Assembly (NCBI RefSeq): GCF_029212575.1
Contig: NZ_JARGPK010000068.1
Coordinates: 1-40,327 of the forward strand
Direction: 5' to 3'
DNA: 40,327 nucleotides
DNA from: Antarcticimicrobium sp.
GTDB taxonomy: Bacteria; Pseudomonadota; Alphaproteobacteria; Rhodobacterales; Rhodobacteraceae
A program made the translations under genes and the position numbers. Shown piece after piece: positions 26,269-35,579 of this stretch. The first letter of the stretch is position 1. Each line of letters opens with the position of its first letter. Under the pieces are notes generated by a model. The model saw only the letters and a program-made list of their open reading frames with translations, had not been told where the DNA came from and did not search any database.

Positions 26269-27174
26269 TCATATTTTTCCCAATTGGCGCAATTGCTTGC
26301 GGTGTGAAATAATCTCGTCCTGCACGAAGTCGCGGAACGCGGAGATGCGTTTGGAGTGCCGCAACTCTTCTGGATAGGCGAGGAACACCGGGACTTCGCC
26401 GGATTCGATCTCGGGCAGGACCCGGACCAGATGGGGAAAATCCTCGGTCAGGTAGTCGGGCAGGGCGCCGATGCCGAGATCGTGCAGCACCCCCTGCAGC
26501 ACCCCGAAATAGTTGTTCACCGACAGCAGCGAATGCGGGTTGTTGGCCATCAGTTGCTGCACCATCAGCGCACCCGCCCCCACCTGCGGAGCCGAAGGGG
26601 TCTGACAGATCAGGCGGTGATCGGCGATGTCGGCGATATCCTCGGGCGTGCCATGGCGCCGCAGATAGTCCTGCGAGGCATAGAGCTGCATCTGCACGGT
26701 CATCAGCCGTTTGCGGATCAGGTCGGCCTGGCTCGGTTCCTTCATGCGGATGGCGACGTCGGCCTCGCGCATGGGCAGGTCGAGCACGCGTTCCTCCAGC
26801 ATCAGGTCGATTTTCAGGTCGGGGTACTTGTCATAGAGCTTGGTCAGGCGCGGCGCCAGCCACAGGGTGCCGAAACCTGTGGTGGTGGTGACCTTGAGCA
26901 CGCCGAAGACCTCTTCCTCGCTGTCGCGGATGCGGGCGGCGGCGGCTTCTAGGCGCTTGGTCATGGCGCGGGTGGCGTCGAACAGAAGCTCGCCCTGTTC
27001 GGTCAGAATCAGCCCGCGCGCGTGGCGGTGGAACAGGGTGCTGTTCAGCCCCTCTTCCAGCGCGCGAATCTGCCGACTGACCGCCGACTGAGACAGGTTG
27101 AGTCGCTCGCCCGCATGGGTGAGGCTGCCCGCATCGGCCACGGCGTGAAATATTCTAAGCTTGTCCCAATCCAT
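26269..27174 (-). CDS. LysR-family transcriptional regulator
   Basis: The 301-residue regulator has the N-terminal winged helix-turn-helix (about 1-60: DWDKLRIFHAVADAGSLTHA, then LSQSAVSRQIRALEE). The periplasmic-binding-like effector domain follows from about residue 88 (GVLKVTTTTGFGTLWLAPRL; LPMREADVAIRMKEP). The ATG at 27174 gives the usual MDWDKL start. A GTG at 27183 would add three residues and has GGA at good spacing. It is divergent from the indolepyruvate oxidoreductase gene, with an inverted repeat in between, which is the classic arrangement for a LysR protein that controls its neighbour. The effector is unknown. Confidence 0.93.
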   Translation of the reverse strand: MDWDKLRIFHAVADAGSLTHAGERLNLSQSAVSRQIRALEEGLNSTLFHRHARGLILTEQGELLFDATRAMTKRLEAAAARIRDSEEEVFGVLKVTTTTGFGTLWLAPRLTKLYDKYPDLKIDLMLEERVLDLPMREADVAIRMKEPSQADLIRKRLMTVQMQLYASQDYLRRHGTPEDIADIADHRLICQTPSAPQVGAGALMVQQLMANNPHSLLSVNNYFGVLQGVLHDLGIGALPDYLTEDFPHLVRVLPEIESGEVPVFLAYPEELRHSKRISAFRDFVQDEIISHRKQLRQLGKI

Positions 27175-27277
27175 ATCTGTCACTTTCGTCCGCCGGCCTG
27201 TGCTCTACATACATTAGAGGGTTTACTGACACGTTCCATTTAGCTTCGTTTCGGAGTGTAGCAAAAAAACCCTGTTC

Positions 27278-27296
27278 AGGTCAGTAATCGTGACCT
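27278..27296. promoter_or_regulatory. Inverted repeat AGGTCA-N7-TGACCT, candidate LysR operator
   Basis: The perfect 6-bp arms (27278-27283 and 27291-27296) around GTAATCG include TCA-N7-TGA, which fits the T-N11-A core of LysR boxes. The site lies between the divergent LysR and ior genes, about 53 bases before the ior ATG and 104 bases from the LysR ATG. Confidence 0.55.
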
Positions 27297-27348
27297 ATTG
27301 TGAGGACAGCAACCAGTTGCAATCTGATCAGACGTGGGGAGGCGCCGA

Positions 27349-30300
27349 ATGAGTACGCAGAAAATCTCGCTCAACGACCGTTTTGACCTGGAGAAAAGCC
27401 CGGTCCTGCTGAACGGGACGCAGGCCCTGGTCCGGCTCATGCTGATGCAGAAGGCCCGCGACCGCGCCGCGGGGCACAACACCGCCGGGCTGGTCACGGG
27501 GTACCGGGGCTCGCCCCTGGGGGCGGTCGATCTGCAGATGTCGCGGGCGGCGAAACCGCTGGCCGAAAGCGATGTCACCTTTCAGTACGGATTGAACGAG
27601 GACCTGGCGGCGACCGCCCTTTGGGGCAGTCAGCAGGCCGAGTTGCGCGGCGAGGGCAAGTACGACGGCGTCTTTGGCCTGTGGTACGGCAAGGGGCCGG
27701 GGGTGGACCGCTCCGGTGACGTGATCCGGCACGCCAACATGGCCGGCACCAGCGCGCTGGGCGGGGTGGTGATGGCGATGGGCGACGACCATACGGGTGA
27801 GTCGTCCACCGTGCTGCACCAGTCGGAATGGGCTTTGATGGATGCCTATATGCCCATCGTCAGCCCGGCAGGGGTGCAGGAGATCCTGGATTACGGCATC
27901 TACGGCTTTGCGCTGTCGCGGTTCTCGGGCCTCTGGGTCGGGCTGAAGACGATGAAGGACACCATCGAGGTGACCTCGGTCGTCGATGGCGATCCGGAGC
28001 GGGTGCACCTGGTGACGCCGCCCTTCGACATGCCCGAGGGCGGGCTGAATATCCGGCTGATCGACGACCGCGTGCCGCAGGAGGCGCGGATCATCGATTA
28101 CAAGCGGTTTGCCGCCGAGGCCTTTGCCCATGCCAACAAGATCGACAAGCGGGTCTGGGGCAAGCCCGGCGCCAGGATCGGGCTGGTCGCGGCCGGCAAG
28201 AACTGGCTCGACCTGCAGCACGCGCTGACGTTGCTGAACATCGACGAGGGTGAGGCCGAGCGGCTGGGCATCACCACCTACAAGATCGGGCAGACCTTTC
28301 CGCTGGACATGAAGGGGTTCCACGACTGGGCCGAAGGGCTGGACCTGATCGTGGTGGTCGAGGAAAAGCGCAAGCTGATCGAGGTGCAGATCAAGGAGGC
28401 GATCTTTGACGACCGCCGCGGCCGCCGTGTGTACGGCTGGTACAAGGGCGGCGCCGGCGGCATCCACCGAGAGGAGCTGTTCCCGACCCGCGGCGCGCTG
28501 GACCCGATCATGATCGCGGAAAAGCTGGGCGGCATCCTGATCGAGGAGGGGCGCGAGACCGACCGTATCCGCGCCGGCATGCAGGCGCTGGACGATGCGC
28601 GGCGCAACGATAACGCCGAGGAGATCGCCAGCCGGCTGCCCTATTTCTGCTCGGGCTGTCCGCACAACACCGGCACCAAGGTGCCTGACGGGTCGCGCGC
28701 CTATGCCGGGATCGGCTGCCATTTCATGGTGCAGTGGATGGACCGCAACACGCTGGGGTTCACCCATATGGGCGGCGAGGGGGCCAACTGGATCGGCGAG
28801 GCGCCGTTTTCCAAGACGCCGCATGTGTTCCAGAACCTCGGCGACGGCACCTATAACCACTCGGGCGTGCAGGCGATCCGCGCCGCGCTGGCTGCGGGCA
28901 CCAACATCACCTACAAGATCCTCTACAATGACGCCGTGGCGATGACCGGCGGGCAGGACAACGAGGGCGACCTGACGGCGCCGCGCATCGCGCACGAGCT
29001 CAAGGCGATGGGGGTCAAGCACCTCGCCGTCGTCTATGACGAGAAGGAAGACGTGGATTTCAAGGCGCTGCCCGCCGGGGTGCCGACCCATGAGCGCGCC
29101 GAACTGATGCAGGTGCAGGAGAAGATGCGCCAGACCGAGGGAGTCTCGGCCATCGTCTATATCCAGACCTGCGCCGCCGAGAAACGCCGCCGGCGCAAGC
29201 GGGGCACCTTTCCCGACCCGGACAAGCGGGTGTTCATCAACACCGACGTCTGCGAGGGCTGCGGCGATTGCGGCGTGCAGTCGAACTGCGTCTCGATCGT
29301 GCCGAAGGAGACCGAGCTGGGCCGCAAGCGGGCGATCGACCAGTCGTCGTGCAACAAGGATTTTTCCTGCGTCAAGGGGTTCTGCCCGTCCTTCGTGACG
29401 GTGCAGGGCGCCAAGATCCGCAAGGAGGCGACCGCCGAGCTGGACCTGCCGCATCTGCCGCTGCCCGAATTGCCGGCGATCGACGGCACCCATAACGTGG
29501 TGATCACCGGGGTCGGTGGCACCGGGGTGGTGACCATCGGCGCGGTGCTGGCGCAGGCCGCCCAGATCGACGGCAAGGGCGCAGGCATGATGGAGATGGC
29601 CGGGTTGGCGCAAAAGGGCGGCGCGGTGCATATCCACTGCCGCATCGCCGAAAAACCCGAGGACATCAGCGCCATCCGCGTCGCCACCGGGGAGTGCGAC
29701 GCGCTGATCGGCGGCGACCTTGTGGTCAGCGCCGGGGCCAAGACGCTGGGGTTGATGACGACCGGGCGCAGCGGTGCCGTGGTCAACAGCCACGAGATCA
29801 TCACCGGCGATTTCACCCGCAATACCGAGTTCACCATTCCGACCGACCGGCTGTCGCTGGCGCTGGAGGCGCGCCTGAAGGAGAACCTGTCGCTGTTCGA
29901 TGCCTCGGAACTGGCGCGGGTCACGATGGGCGATTCGATCTATTCCAACATGATGGTGTTCGGCGGCGCCTGGCAGCGCGGGCTGATCCCGGTCAGCCTT
30001 GATGCGATCACCCAGGCGATCGAGCTGAATGGTGCTGCGGTGCAACAGAACCTGCGGGCCTTTGACATCGGGCGCTGGGCGGTGCTGCATCCGGGCGACG
30101 CCGGCAAGTTGCTGAAACCCAATGTGGTCGAGCTGCCCAAGTCGCTGGACGAGAAGATCGCCTATCGCGCCGAGCATCTGATCGCCTACCAAGGCAAGAG
30201 GCTGGCCAAACGGTACGGCAAAATGCTGGAGGGGATCGAGGACAGCGAGCTGAAGGAGGCGGTTGCCAAGGGGTATCACAAGCTGTTGGCCTACAAGGAC

Positions 30301-30768
30301 GAATACGAGGTCGCCCGGCTGCTGTTGACGAGCCGCGACAAGGCAGCGCGCGAGTTCGATGGCGATTTGAAGATGAGTTTTCATCTGGCGCCGCCGATCC
30401 TGGGCGGCAAGGGGCCGGACGGACGCCCGATAAAGCGCGAATTCGGGGAATGGATGCTGCGGCCGATGAAGATCCTGGCGCGGATGAAGCGCCTGCGCGG
30501 CACGCCGCTGGACCTGTTCGGCTATAGCGCCGAGCGCAAGATGGAGCGCGCCCTGATCCGGCAATACGAAAGGGACATGAACGAGGTTCTGGCCAAGGTC
30601 ACGCCCGAGACCCGCGATATCGCCCTCGCGCTGGCCGCGCTGCCGCTGGAGATCCGCGGCTTTGGCCCGGTGAAACTGGCCAGTGAGGCGAAGGCGGCCA
30701 AGCGGCGCGAAGAGCTGCTGGCGGCCTTTCGCCAAGGGGGACCGAACATGAAGGCGGCGGCGGAATAA
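27349..30768 (+). CDS. Indolepyruvate:ferredoxin oxidoreductase, fused alpha/beta subunits
   Basis: This enzyme oxidatively decarboxylates aryl-2-oxoacids such as indolepyruvate to acyl-CoA, with electrons passed to ferredoxin. The 1139-residue single chain has an N-terminal TPP-dependent part with TGYRGSPLGAVD (about 48-60) and the TPP site GDGTYNHSG (about 497). A cysteine-rich ferredoxin-like region follows (about 634-683: CEGCGDCGVQSNC, then CNKDFSCVKGFC). The gamma-type domain starts near 714 (VVITGVGGTGVVTIGAVLAQ), and a C-terminal extension runs to the end. This is the fused form common in proteobacteria. ATG 27349 follows GGGGAGG. It is divergent from the LysR gene. Aromatic amino acid breakdown is the usual role, but the true substrate is not proven by sequence. 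Confidence 0.94.
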   Translation: MSTQKISLNDRFDLEKSPVLLNGTQALVRLMLMQKARDRAAGHNTAGLVTGYRGSPLGAVDLQMSRAAKPLAESDVTFQYGLNEDLAATALWGSQQAELRGEGKYDGVFGLWYGKGPGVDRSGDVIRHANMAGTSALGGVVMAMGDDHTGESSTVLHQSEWALMDAYMPIVSPAGVQEILDYGIYGFALSRFSGLWVGLKTMKDTIEVTSVVDGDPERVHLVTPPFDMPEGGLNIRLIDDRVPQEARIIDYKRFAAEAFAHANKIDKRVWGKPGARIGLVAAGKNWLDLQHALTLLNIDEGEAERLGITTYKIGQTFPLDMKGFHDWAEGLDLIVVVEEKRKLIEVQIKEAIFDDRRGRRVYGWYKGGAGGIHREELFPTRGALDPIMIAEKLGGILIEEGRETDRIRAGMQALDDARRNDNAEEIASRLPYFCSGCPHNTGTKVPDGSRAYAGIGCHFMVQWMDRNTLGFTHMGGEGANWIGEAPFSKTPHVFQNLGDGTYNHSGVQAIRAALAAGTNITYKILYNDAVAMTGGQDNEGDLTAPRIAHELKAMGVKHLAVVYDEKEDVDFKALPAGVPTHERAELMQVQEKMRQTEGVSAIVYIQTCAAEKRRRRKRGTFPDPDKRVFINTDVCEGCGDCGVQSNCVSIVPKETELGRKRAIDQSSCNKDFSCVKGFCPSFVTVQGAKIRKEATAELDLPHLPLPELPAIDGTHNVVITGVGGTGVVTIGAVLAQAAQIDGKGAGMMEMAGLAQKGGAVHIHCRIAEKPEDISAIRVATGECDALIGGDLVVSAGAKTLGLMTTGRSGAVVNSHEIITGDFTRNTEFTIPTDRLSLALEARLKENLSLFDASELARVTMGDSIYSNMMVFGGAWQRGLIPVSLDAITQAIELNGAAVQQNLRAFDIGRWAVLHPGDAGKLLKPNVVELPKSLDEKIAYRAEHLIAYQGKRLAKRYGKMLEGIEDSELKEAVAKGYHKLLAYKDEYEVARLLLTSRDKAAREFDGDLKMSFHLAPPILGGKGPDGRPIKREFGEWMLRPMKILARMKRLRGTPLDLFGYSAERKMERALIRQYERDMNEVLAKVTPETRDIALALAALPLEIRGFGPVKLASEAKAAKRREELLAAFRQGGPNMKAAAE

Positions 30769-30850
30769 GAGCTTCACAGAAGCGTCATAGGGTTTATGAA
30801 CCTGCGTAACCTTTGGCGGCCTGCGCCGCCGATTCTGCCGGAGTTCGTGA

Positions 30851-31729
30851 ATGCAATCGCGCCGCCATATTGCCCGCGATATCAGCTATGCCCATTCCGC
30901 CGCCACCAAGGGGGGGCGGGCGATGATTCGCCTGATGGAGAACACCACCGGGCGGCTTCGGCTGATCAAGCGTGCGGACGGTTATGAGTCAGAGGTCGCG
31001 GCCGGGCGCGATTTCTGGTTGGTGATGGTGGAACGCTATGGCCTGACCCTCGACGTGGTCGGCGGCGCGCTGGAGAACATCCCGCGCGAGGGGCCGCTGA
31101 TCCTGATCGCCAACCATCCTTACGGCATTCTTGACGGTTTGATGATGGGGCATCTGCTGAGCGAGGTGCGCGGCGATTTCCGCATCCTTGCGCACCAGGT
31201 TTTTCGCAAGACCGAGGATCTGAACCGGATCATCCTGCCGATCTCCTTCGACGAGACCAAGGAGGCGGTGCGCAGCAATATCGAGACCCGCAAGGCCGCC
31301 CTTGAATACCTCGCGGACGGTGGCGCGATCGGCATCTTTCCGGGCGGGACGGTGAGCACGGCGGCCAGGCCGTTTTCGCACCCGATGGACCCGGGCTGGC
31401 GCGGGTTTACGGCACGGATGGTGGGCAAGTCGCGGGCCACGGTGGTGCCGGTATTCTTCGACGGGCACACCAGCCGGTTGTTCCAGATCGCCAGCCACCT
31501 GCACCAGACCCTGCGGCTGGGGCTGCTGATCAAGGAGTTTCGGAAACGGGTGGATACCCCGGTCCGCGTCGTGGTCGGCGACCCGATCGGGCGTGACATT
31601 CTCGACCCGATGGCCAAGGATGCGCGCAAGATGATGGATTTCCTGCGCAAAGCCACGTATGAGCTGTCACCGCAACCGCTGAAATCATACGATTACGGCT
31701 TTGAATTCGAGGAACGGCATCGCGCCTGA
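30851..31729 (+). CDS. PlsC-like lysophospholipid acyltransferase
   Basis: This 292-residue acyltransferase of the LPLAT superfamily presumably acts at the inner face of the membrane on a lysolipid. The catalytic block is NHPYGILDG (88-96). Here the spacing between His89 and Asp95 is HX5D rather than the textbook HX4D. Block III reads FPGGTVST instead of FPEGTRS. Later blocks ([22 protein letters not shown]) are conserved. The family is therefore clear, but the subgroup is not plsC proper. The start at 30851 follows GGAG at seven bases. ATG 30923 is possible. murI starts 7 bases after its stop, so the two are likely co-transcribed. The acyl acceptor is unknown (phospholipid or ornithine lipid are options). 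Confidence 0.82.
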   Translation: MQSRRHIARDISYAHSAATKGGRAMIRLMENTTGRLRLIKRADGYESEVAAGRDFWLVMVERYGLTLDVVGGALENIPREGPLILIANHPYGILDGLMMGHLLSEVRGDFRILAHQVFRKTEDLNRIILPISFDETKEAVRSNIETRKAALEYLADGGAIGIFPGGTVSTAARPFSHPMDPGWRGFTARMVGKSRATVVPVFFDGHTSRLFQIASHLHQTLRLGLLIKEFRKRVDTPVRVVVGDPIGRDILDPMAKDARKMMDFLRKATYELSPQPLKSYDYGFEFEERHRA

Positions 31730-31736
31730 CGATCCC

Positions 31737-32546
31737 ATGGCAGTAGGCATTTTCGATTCCGGGCTGGGCGGGCTGACCGTCCTTGACGCCGTGCAGAAGC
31801 ACCTGCCGGAGATGGAGTTTCTGTATTACGCCGATAGCGCGCATGCCCCCTATGGCGTGCGCGATGCCGAGGATATCTATCAGCTGACCAAATCCGCGGT
31901 CGAGGATTTGTGGAGCCGGGGCTGCGACCTGGTGATCCTGGCCTGCAACACCGCCAGCGCCGCCGCGCTGCGCCGGATGCAGGAGGCCGGTGTGCCCAAG
32001 GGCAAGCGGGTGTTGGGTGTCTTCGTGCCGCTGATCGAGGCGTTGACCGAGCGGCAATGGGGCGATAACTCGCCCCCGCGCGAGGTGGCGGTGAAGACCG
32101 TGGCGCTGTTTGCCACCCCCGCCACCGTGGCCAGTCGCGCGTTCCAGCGCGAGCTGGCGTTCCGCGCCATCGGCGTGGACGTAGAGGCGCAGGCCTGCGG
32201 CGGGGTGGTGGATGCCATCGAGGACGGTGACATGATCCTGGCCGAGGCGCTGGTGCGGTCCCATGTGGAGGCGTTGAAGCGCAAGATGCCGCATCCCGAT
32301 GCGGCGATCCTGGGCTGCACCCACTACCCATTGCTGCAACAGGTGTTTCAGGATGCGCTGGGGCCGGAGGTTGCGGTCTATAGCCAGGCCAGCCTGGTCG
32401 CCGACAGCCTGGCCCATTACCTGGGGCGGCATCCGAACATGCAGGGCGACGGGGCCGGCGGATTCCTGACAACCGGTGATCCGAAGCGGGTCAGCGATCG
32501 GGCGGCGCAATTCTTGCGACGACAGATCACGTTTTCCAAGGCGTGA
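31737..32546 (+). CDS. murI: Glutamate racemase
   Basis: MurI converts L- to D-glutamate for peptidoglycan. The cofactor-independent two-base mechanism needs two cysteines, both visible: C70 in LACNTAS and the second near residue 193 in GCTHYPLL. The N-terminal [12 protein letters not shown] with Asp7/Ser8 and [10 protein letters not shown] are also typical. The 269-residue length is normal. ATG 31737 (MAVGIFDSG) is preferred over in-frame ATG 31701, which lies inside the acyltransferase gene. It lies between the acyltransferase and argC on the plus strand. Confidence 0.97.
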   Translation: MAVGIFDSGLGGLTVLDAVQKHLPEMEFLYYADSAHAPYGVRDAEDIYQLTKSAVEDLWSRGCDLVILACNTASAAALRRMQEAGVPKGKRVLGVFVPLIEALTERQWGDNSPPREVAVKTVALFATPATVASRAFQRELAFRAIGVDVEAQACGGVVDAIEDGDMILAEALVRSHVEALKRKMPHPDAAILGCTHYPLLQQVFQDALGPEVAVYSQASLVADSLAHYLGRHPNMQGDGAGGFLTTGDPKRVSDRAAQFLRRQITFSKA

Positions 32547-32614
32547 TCCGCCTTTGGCCGTTCGTCGGCATATCGTCATGAAGTTATGTAAATTCAATAG
32601 GTAAGAGGTCGAAG

Positions 32615-33643
32615 ATGACCCATAAGATCGCCATTCTGGGGGCCAGCGGATACACCGGGGCCGAGTTGATCCGCCTGATCGCCCAGCACCCCAACATCGA
32701 GATCGCGGCGCTTTCGGGCGAGCGCAAGGCGGGTATGGAGATGGCGCAGGTGTTCCCGCATCTGCGGCACATGGAGTTGCCCAGGCTGTGCCGGATCGAG
32801 GAGATCGATTTCTCCCGGATCGACTTGTGCTTTTGCGCGCTGCCGCACAAGACCAGCCAGGAGGTGATCAAGGCGCTGCCGGGGGATTTGAAGATCGTCG
32901 ACCTGTCCGCCGATTTCCGGCTGCGCGATCCGGCGGAGTACGAGAAGTGGTATGGCAACCCCCATGCGGCGCTCGAGCAACAGGACGAAGCGGTCTACGG
33001 GCTGACCGAGTTCTACCGCGAGGAAATCCGGGGCGCGCGGCTGGTCGCGGGCACCGGCTGCAACGCGGCGACCGGGCAGTTTGCACTGCGGCCGCTGATC
33101 AGCGCCGGGGTGATCGACCTCGACGAGATCATCCTCGATCTGAAATGCGCGGTGTCTGGGGCCGGGCGGAGCCTGAAGGAAAACCTGCTGCACGCGGAGC
33201 TGAGCGAGGGCTACAACGCCTATGCGATCGGCAGCACCCATCGCCATCTGGGCGAGTTCGACCAGGAGTTCTCGAAGATCGCGGGGCGGCCGGTCAGGGT
33301 GCAGTTCACCCCGCACCTGATCCCGGCGAACCGGGGCATCCTCGCCACGGTCTATGTCAGGGGCGACGCGCAGGCGATCCATGACACGCTGGCGGCGGCC
33401 TATGTCGATGAGCCGTTCCTGCAGGTGCTGCCCTTTGGCGAGGCGCCGAGCACGCATCATGTGCGTGGCTCGAACTATTGCCATGTCGGGGTGGCCGCAG
33501 ATCGCACCGAGGGGCGGGCCATCGTCTTTGCCGCGCTGGATAACCTGACAAAAGGTAGCAGCGGCCAGGCGTTGCAAAATGCCAACCTGATGCTAGGTGA
33601 GAAAGAGGAGGAGGGGCTGACAATGGCCCCGCTGTTCCCGTGA
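32615..33643 (+). CDS. argC: N-acetyl-gamma-glutamyl-phosphate reductase
   Basis: ArgC performs the third step of arginine/ornithine synthesis, the NADPH-dependent reduction of N-acetylglutamyl phosphate. The 342-residue protein is the longer type 1 form. It has the nucleotide-binding motif [12 protein letters not shown] (7-18), the catalytic cysteine C149 in [11 protein letters not shown], and the conserved [14 protein letters not shown] and [15 protein letters not shown] 32615 follows AAGAGGTCG. ccmE starts 7 bases after the stop on the same strand. Confidence 0.97.
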   Translation: MTHKIAILGASGYTGAELIRLIAQHPNIEIAALSGERKAGMEMAQVFPHLRHMELPRLCRIEEIDFSRIDLCFCALPHKTSQEVIKALPGDLKIVDLSADFRLRDPAEYEKWYGNPHAALEQQDEAVYGLTEFYREEIRGARLVAGTGCNAATGQFALRPLISAGVIDLDEIILDLKCAVSGAGRSLKENLLHAELSEGYNAYAIGSTHRHLGEFDQEFSKIAGRPVRVQFTPHLIPANRGILATVYVRGDAQAIHDTLAAAYVDEPFLQVLPFGEAPSTHHVRGSNYCHVGVAADRTEGRAIVFAALDNLTKGSSGQALQNANLMLGEKEEEGLTMAPLFP

Positions 33644-33650
33644 GGGTGTC

Positions 33651-34097
33651 ATGAAGAATCTCAAGAAGCAGCGCCGCATCCAGGTTCTGTCCTTGGCCGC
33701 GATCGCGTTGGTGGTTTCAACCGCGCTGATCGGCTATGCCATGCGCGACGGGATAAACTTTTTCCGCGCGCCGAGCGAGATCGCGGCCGAACCGCCGTCG
33801 CCGTCCGAAGTGTTCCGCATCGGCGGTCTGGTCGAGGAAGGCACGCTGGTGCGCGGGCAGGGCGAGACCGTGCGCTTCTCGGTGACCGATGGCGGCGCGA
33901 CCATTCCGGTGACCTTCACCGGCGTGCTGCCCGATCTCTTCGACGAGAACCAGGGCATGATCGGCACCGGACAATACGTGAACGGCGTGTTCGAAGCGAC
34001 TGAAATCCTTGCGAAACACGATGAGACTTATATGCCGAAGGAAGTGATCGACGCGCTGAAGGACCAGGGCGTCTATCAGGAACCCGGGGAAAGCTGA
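33651..34097 (+). CDS. ccmE: Cytochrome c maturation protein CcmE (heme chaperone)
   Basis: CcmE receives heme in the periplasm through a covalent histidine bond and hands it to CcmF/CcmH for attachment to apocytochrome c. The 148-residue protein has an N-terminal membrane anchor (about 10-30), an OB-fold domain (FRIGGLVEEGTLVRG; VTFTGVLPDLFDENQG) and the heme-binding H123 in the HxxxY motif KHDETYMP with Y127. It is separated from ccmF by an endolysin-holin pair. It lies 7 bases after argC. Confidence 0.97.
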   Translation: MKNLKKQRRIQVLSLAAIALVVSTALIGYAMRDGINFFRAPSEIAAEPPSPSEVFRIGGLVEEGTLVRGQGETVRFSVTDGGATIPVTFTGVLPDLFDENQGMIGTGQYVNGVFEATEILAKHDETYMPKEVIDALKDQGVYQEPGES

Positions 34098-34124
34098 CAC
34101 CAGCGCGCGCGGCGCAGCGGAAAT

Positions 34125-34139
34125 CGCCCCTGCGGGGCG
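34125..34139. repeat. Short hairpin downstream of ccmE, possible dispersed repeat/terminator
   Basis: CGCCCC-TGC-GGGGCG forms a perfect 6-bp stem, followed by GTGCCTCCGGCGGGAGTATT. From memory, very similar hairpin-plus-tail sequences recur between genes of roseobacters. It lies 28 bases after the ccmE stop and may end that transcript. There is only one copy in this window. Confidence 0.4.
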
Positions 34140-34234
34140 TGCCTCCGGCGGGAGTATTTCACGCCAGAAAAGGACCGCCGGGCCGGGTGTTGCGCCCGGC
34201 GCCTACCTGCGGCGAACGGCGCCGTGATCCAGAA

Positions 34235-34240
34235 TTAACC
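34235..34240 (+). promoter_or_regulatory. Possible CtrA half-site TTAACC upstream of the endolysin gene
   Basis: TTAACC lies about 45 bases before the endolysin ATG, in the 187-base gap after ccmE. No second TTAA is found at the N7 spacing. It is listed because lysis genes for gene transfer agents are CtrA-controlled in Rhodobacter. A six-base match alone is weak. Confidence 0.22.
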
Positions 34241-34284
34241 TATTTGCCGCAGCGTTCTCCGCGTTTCCCGACAGGAGGGCACGG

Positions 34285-34896
34285 ATGCAAAACGTGCGGC
34301 AAATCGCCGAAGAGATCGTCGAGCGCGAGGGCGGATTCGTCAACGACCCGGACGATCCGGGCGGGGCGACCAATCACGGCGTGACCATTCACACGCTGCG
34401 GCGGCTGGGGCTGGACCTGACCGGCGACGGCGCGGTCGGCGTGGCCGATGTGCGCGCGCTGAGCCGGGCGCAGGCGGTGGAGATCTATCTGACCCATTAC
34501 TACGCGCGGCCCCGGATCGCGGAGATGCCCGAGGCGCTGCAGCCGGCGCTGTTCGACATGTATGTGAACGCCGGGGCGAACGCGGTGAAGATCCTGCAGC
34601 GGCTGCTGCGCGAGATGGGGCATCCGGTGGCGGTGGACGGGGTGATCGGGCCGCAGTCCATCGCCGCCGCGCGCGATGCGGCGCTGCCCGAGCCTGTGGC
34701 GCTGCGCGATGCCTACGGGGTGGCGCGGCGGAATTATTACTTTCGCCTTGCCGATCACCGTCCGGCGAGCCGGAAGTACGCCCGCACCCGTTCCGGCGGC
34801 AAGGGCGGCTGGATCCTGCGGGCCGAGGCGTTTGTGTCACCACGCTATCACATGAGCGAGGCGGAGTTTCGCGAAAGGGTGGCGGCATGGGGATGA
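34285..34896 (+). CDS. Holin-associated N-acetylmuramidase (GH108 endolysin)
   Basis: This 203-residue peptidoglycan hydrolase cleaves the glycan strands. The GH108 (DUF847) signature with catalytic Glu15 is at the N terminus: EREGGFVNDPDDPGGATNHG (13-32). A PG_binding_3 region follows at about 90-190 (ALFDMYVNAGANAVKILQRL; DGVIGPQS). There is no signal peptide, so export depends on the holin, whose gene overlaps by 10 bases. ATG 34285 has a strong AGGAGG. The pair sits between ccmE and ccmF. It resembles the endolysin/holin genes (rcc00555-rcc00556) that lyse Rhodobacter capsulatus cells to release gene transfer agent particles. No capsid or tail genes are here. Confidence 0.9.
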   Translation: MQNVRQIAEEIVEREGGFVNDPDDPGGATNHGVTIHTLRRLGLDLTGDGAVGVADVRALSRAQAVEIYLTHYYARPRIAEMPEALQPALFDMYVNAGANAVKILQRLLREMGHPVAVDGVIGPQSIAAARDAALPEPVALRDAYGVARRNYYFRLADHRPASRKYARTRSGGKGGWILRAEAFVSPRYHMSEAEFRERVAAWG

Positions 34897-35465
34897 TAGC
34901 CGATCTTCTTTCCACGTTGTTCGGACGCGGGAACAATGTCTTCCGCGAGACGGTTGAAGTGTTTCGTGAAAACGCCGAGGCCGGGGCGCAGCGGGACGCA
35001 AGCGTTCAGCACGATGCGCTGGCGCAATACGGGGCGGAGTTTGCCCGCCCGCGACAGGGGATGTTCGACCGGCTCATCGACGGGCTCAATCGCCTTCCGC
35101 GCCCGGCGCTGGCCCTTGGCACGCTGGGGCTGTTTACCTCGGCGATGATCGACCCTCTGTGGTTCGCCACCCGGATGCAGGGCATCGCGCTGGTGCCTGA
35201 GCCGCTGTGGTGGCTGCTGGGGGTGATCGTCTCGTTCTATTTCGGGGCGCGGCACCAGAGCAAGCAGCAGGCGGTGCAGCGCGATCTTGCGGCGCATCTG
35301 GCGATGGCGCCGGCGGTGATGCGCAACATCGCGGCGCTGGACGGGGTGCAGCACGACACCCCCGATGCGGCCGGTCCCGATGATGATCCGCTTTTGGCGT
35401 CTGAGGCGACATGGGCGGAGGGTAACCCTGCGCTGGAGGACTGGCGGGCGTTGCGCGCCCGGTAA
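34887..35465 (+). CDS. Holin family protein
   Basis: The 192-residue membrane protein has an amphipathic N-terminal part (about 1-65), two clear hydrophobic segments (about 74-94 and 104-120) and a long charged, acidic C terminus. It matches the holin proteins that are found next to GH108 muramidases in Rhodobacteraceae. Its gene overlaps the end of the endolysin gene by 10 bases, indicating coupled translation. The function inferred is formation of a membrane lesion that lets the endolysin reach peptidoglycan. ccmF begins 114 bases downstream. Confidence 0.82.
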   Translation: MGMIADLLSTLFGRGNNVFRETVEVFRENAEAGAQRDASVQHDALAQYGAEFARPRQGMFDRLIDGLNRLPRPALALGTLGLFTSAMIDPLWFATRMQGIALVPEPLWWLLGVIVSFYFGARHQSKQQAVQRDLAAHLAMAPAVMRNIAALDGVQHDTPDAAGPDDDPLLASEATWAEGNPALEDWRALRAR

Positions 35466-35579
35466 GCTGCGCTCCCCTTTTGCTGCACAGAGAATGGTGC
35501 GGGGGGATGCGACAATGTGATCGCGCGGCGGTCGCGAAAGGGATTGGCCGCGCGCGGTCGCCCCCCTATACATCGGGGC

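Noticed and set aside
27328-30777. A 1149-codon open frame antisense to the ior gene
   Set aside because: The sequence is rich in Arg, His, Gly, Gln and Pro, with no recognisable domain, and lies opposite a full-length conserved enzyme. It is a product of codon bias in GC-rich DNA.
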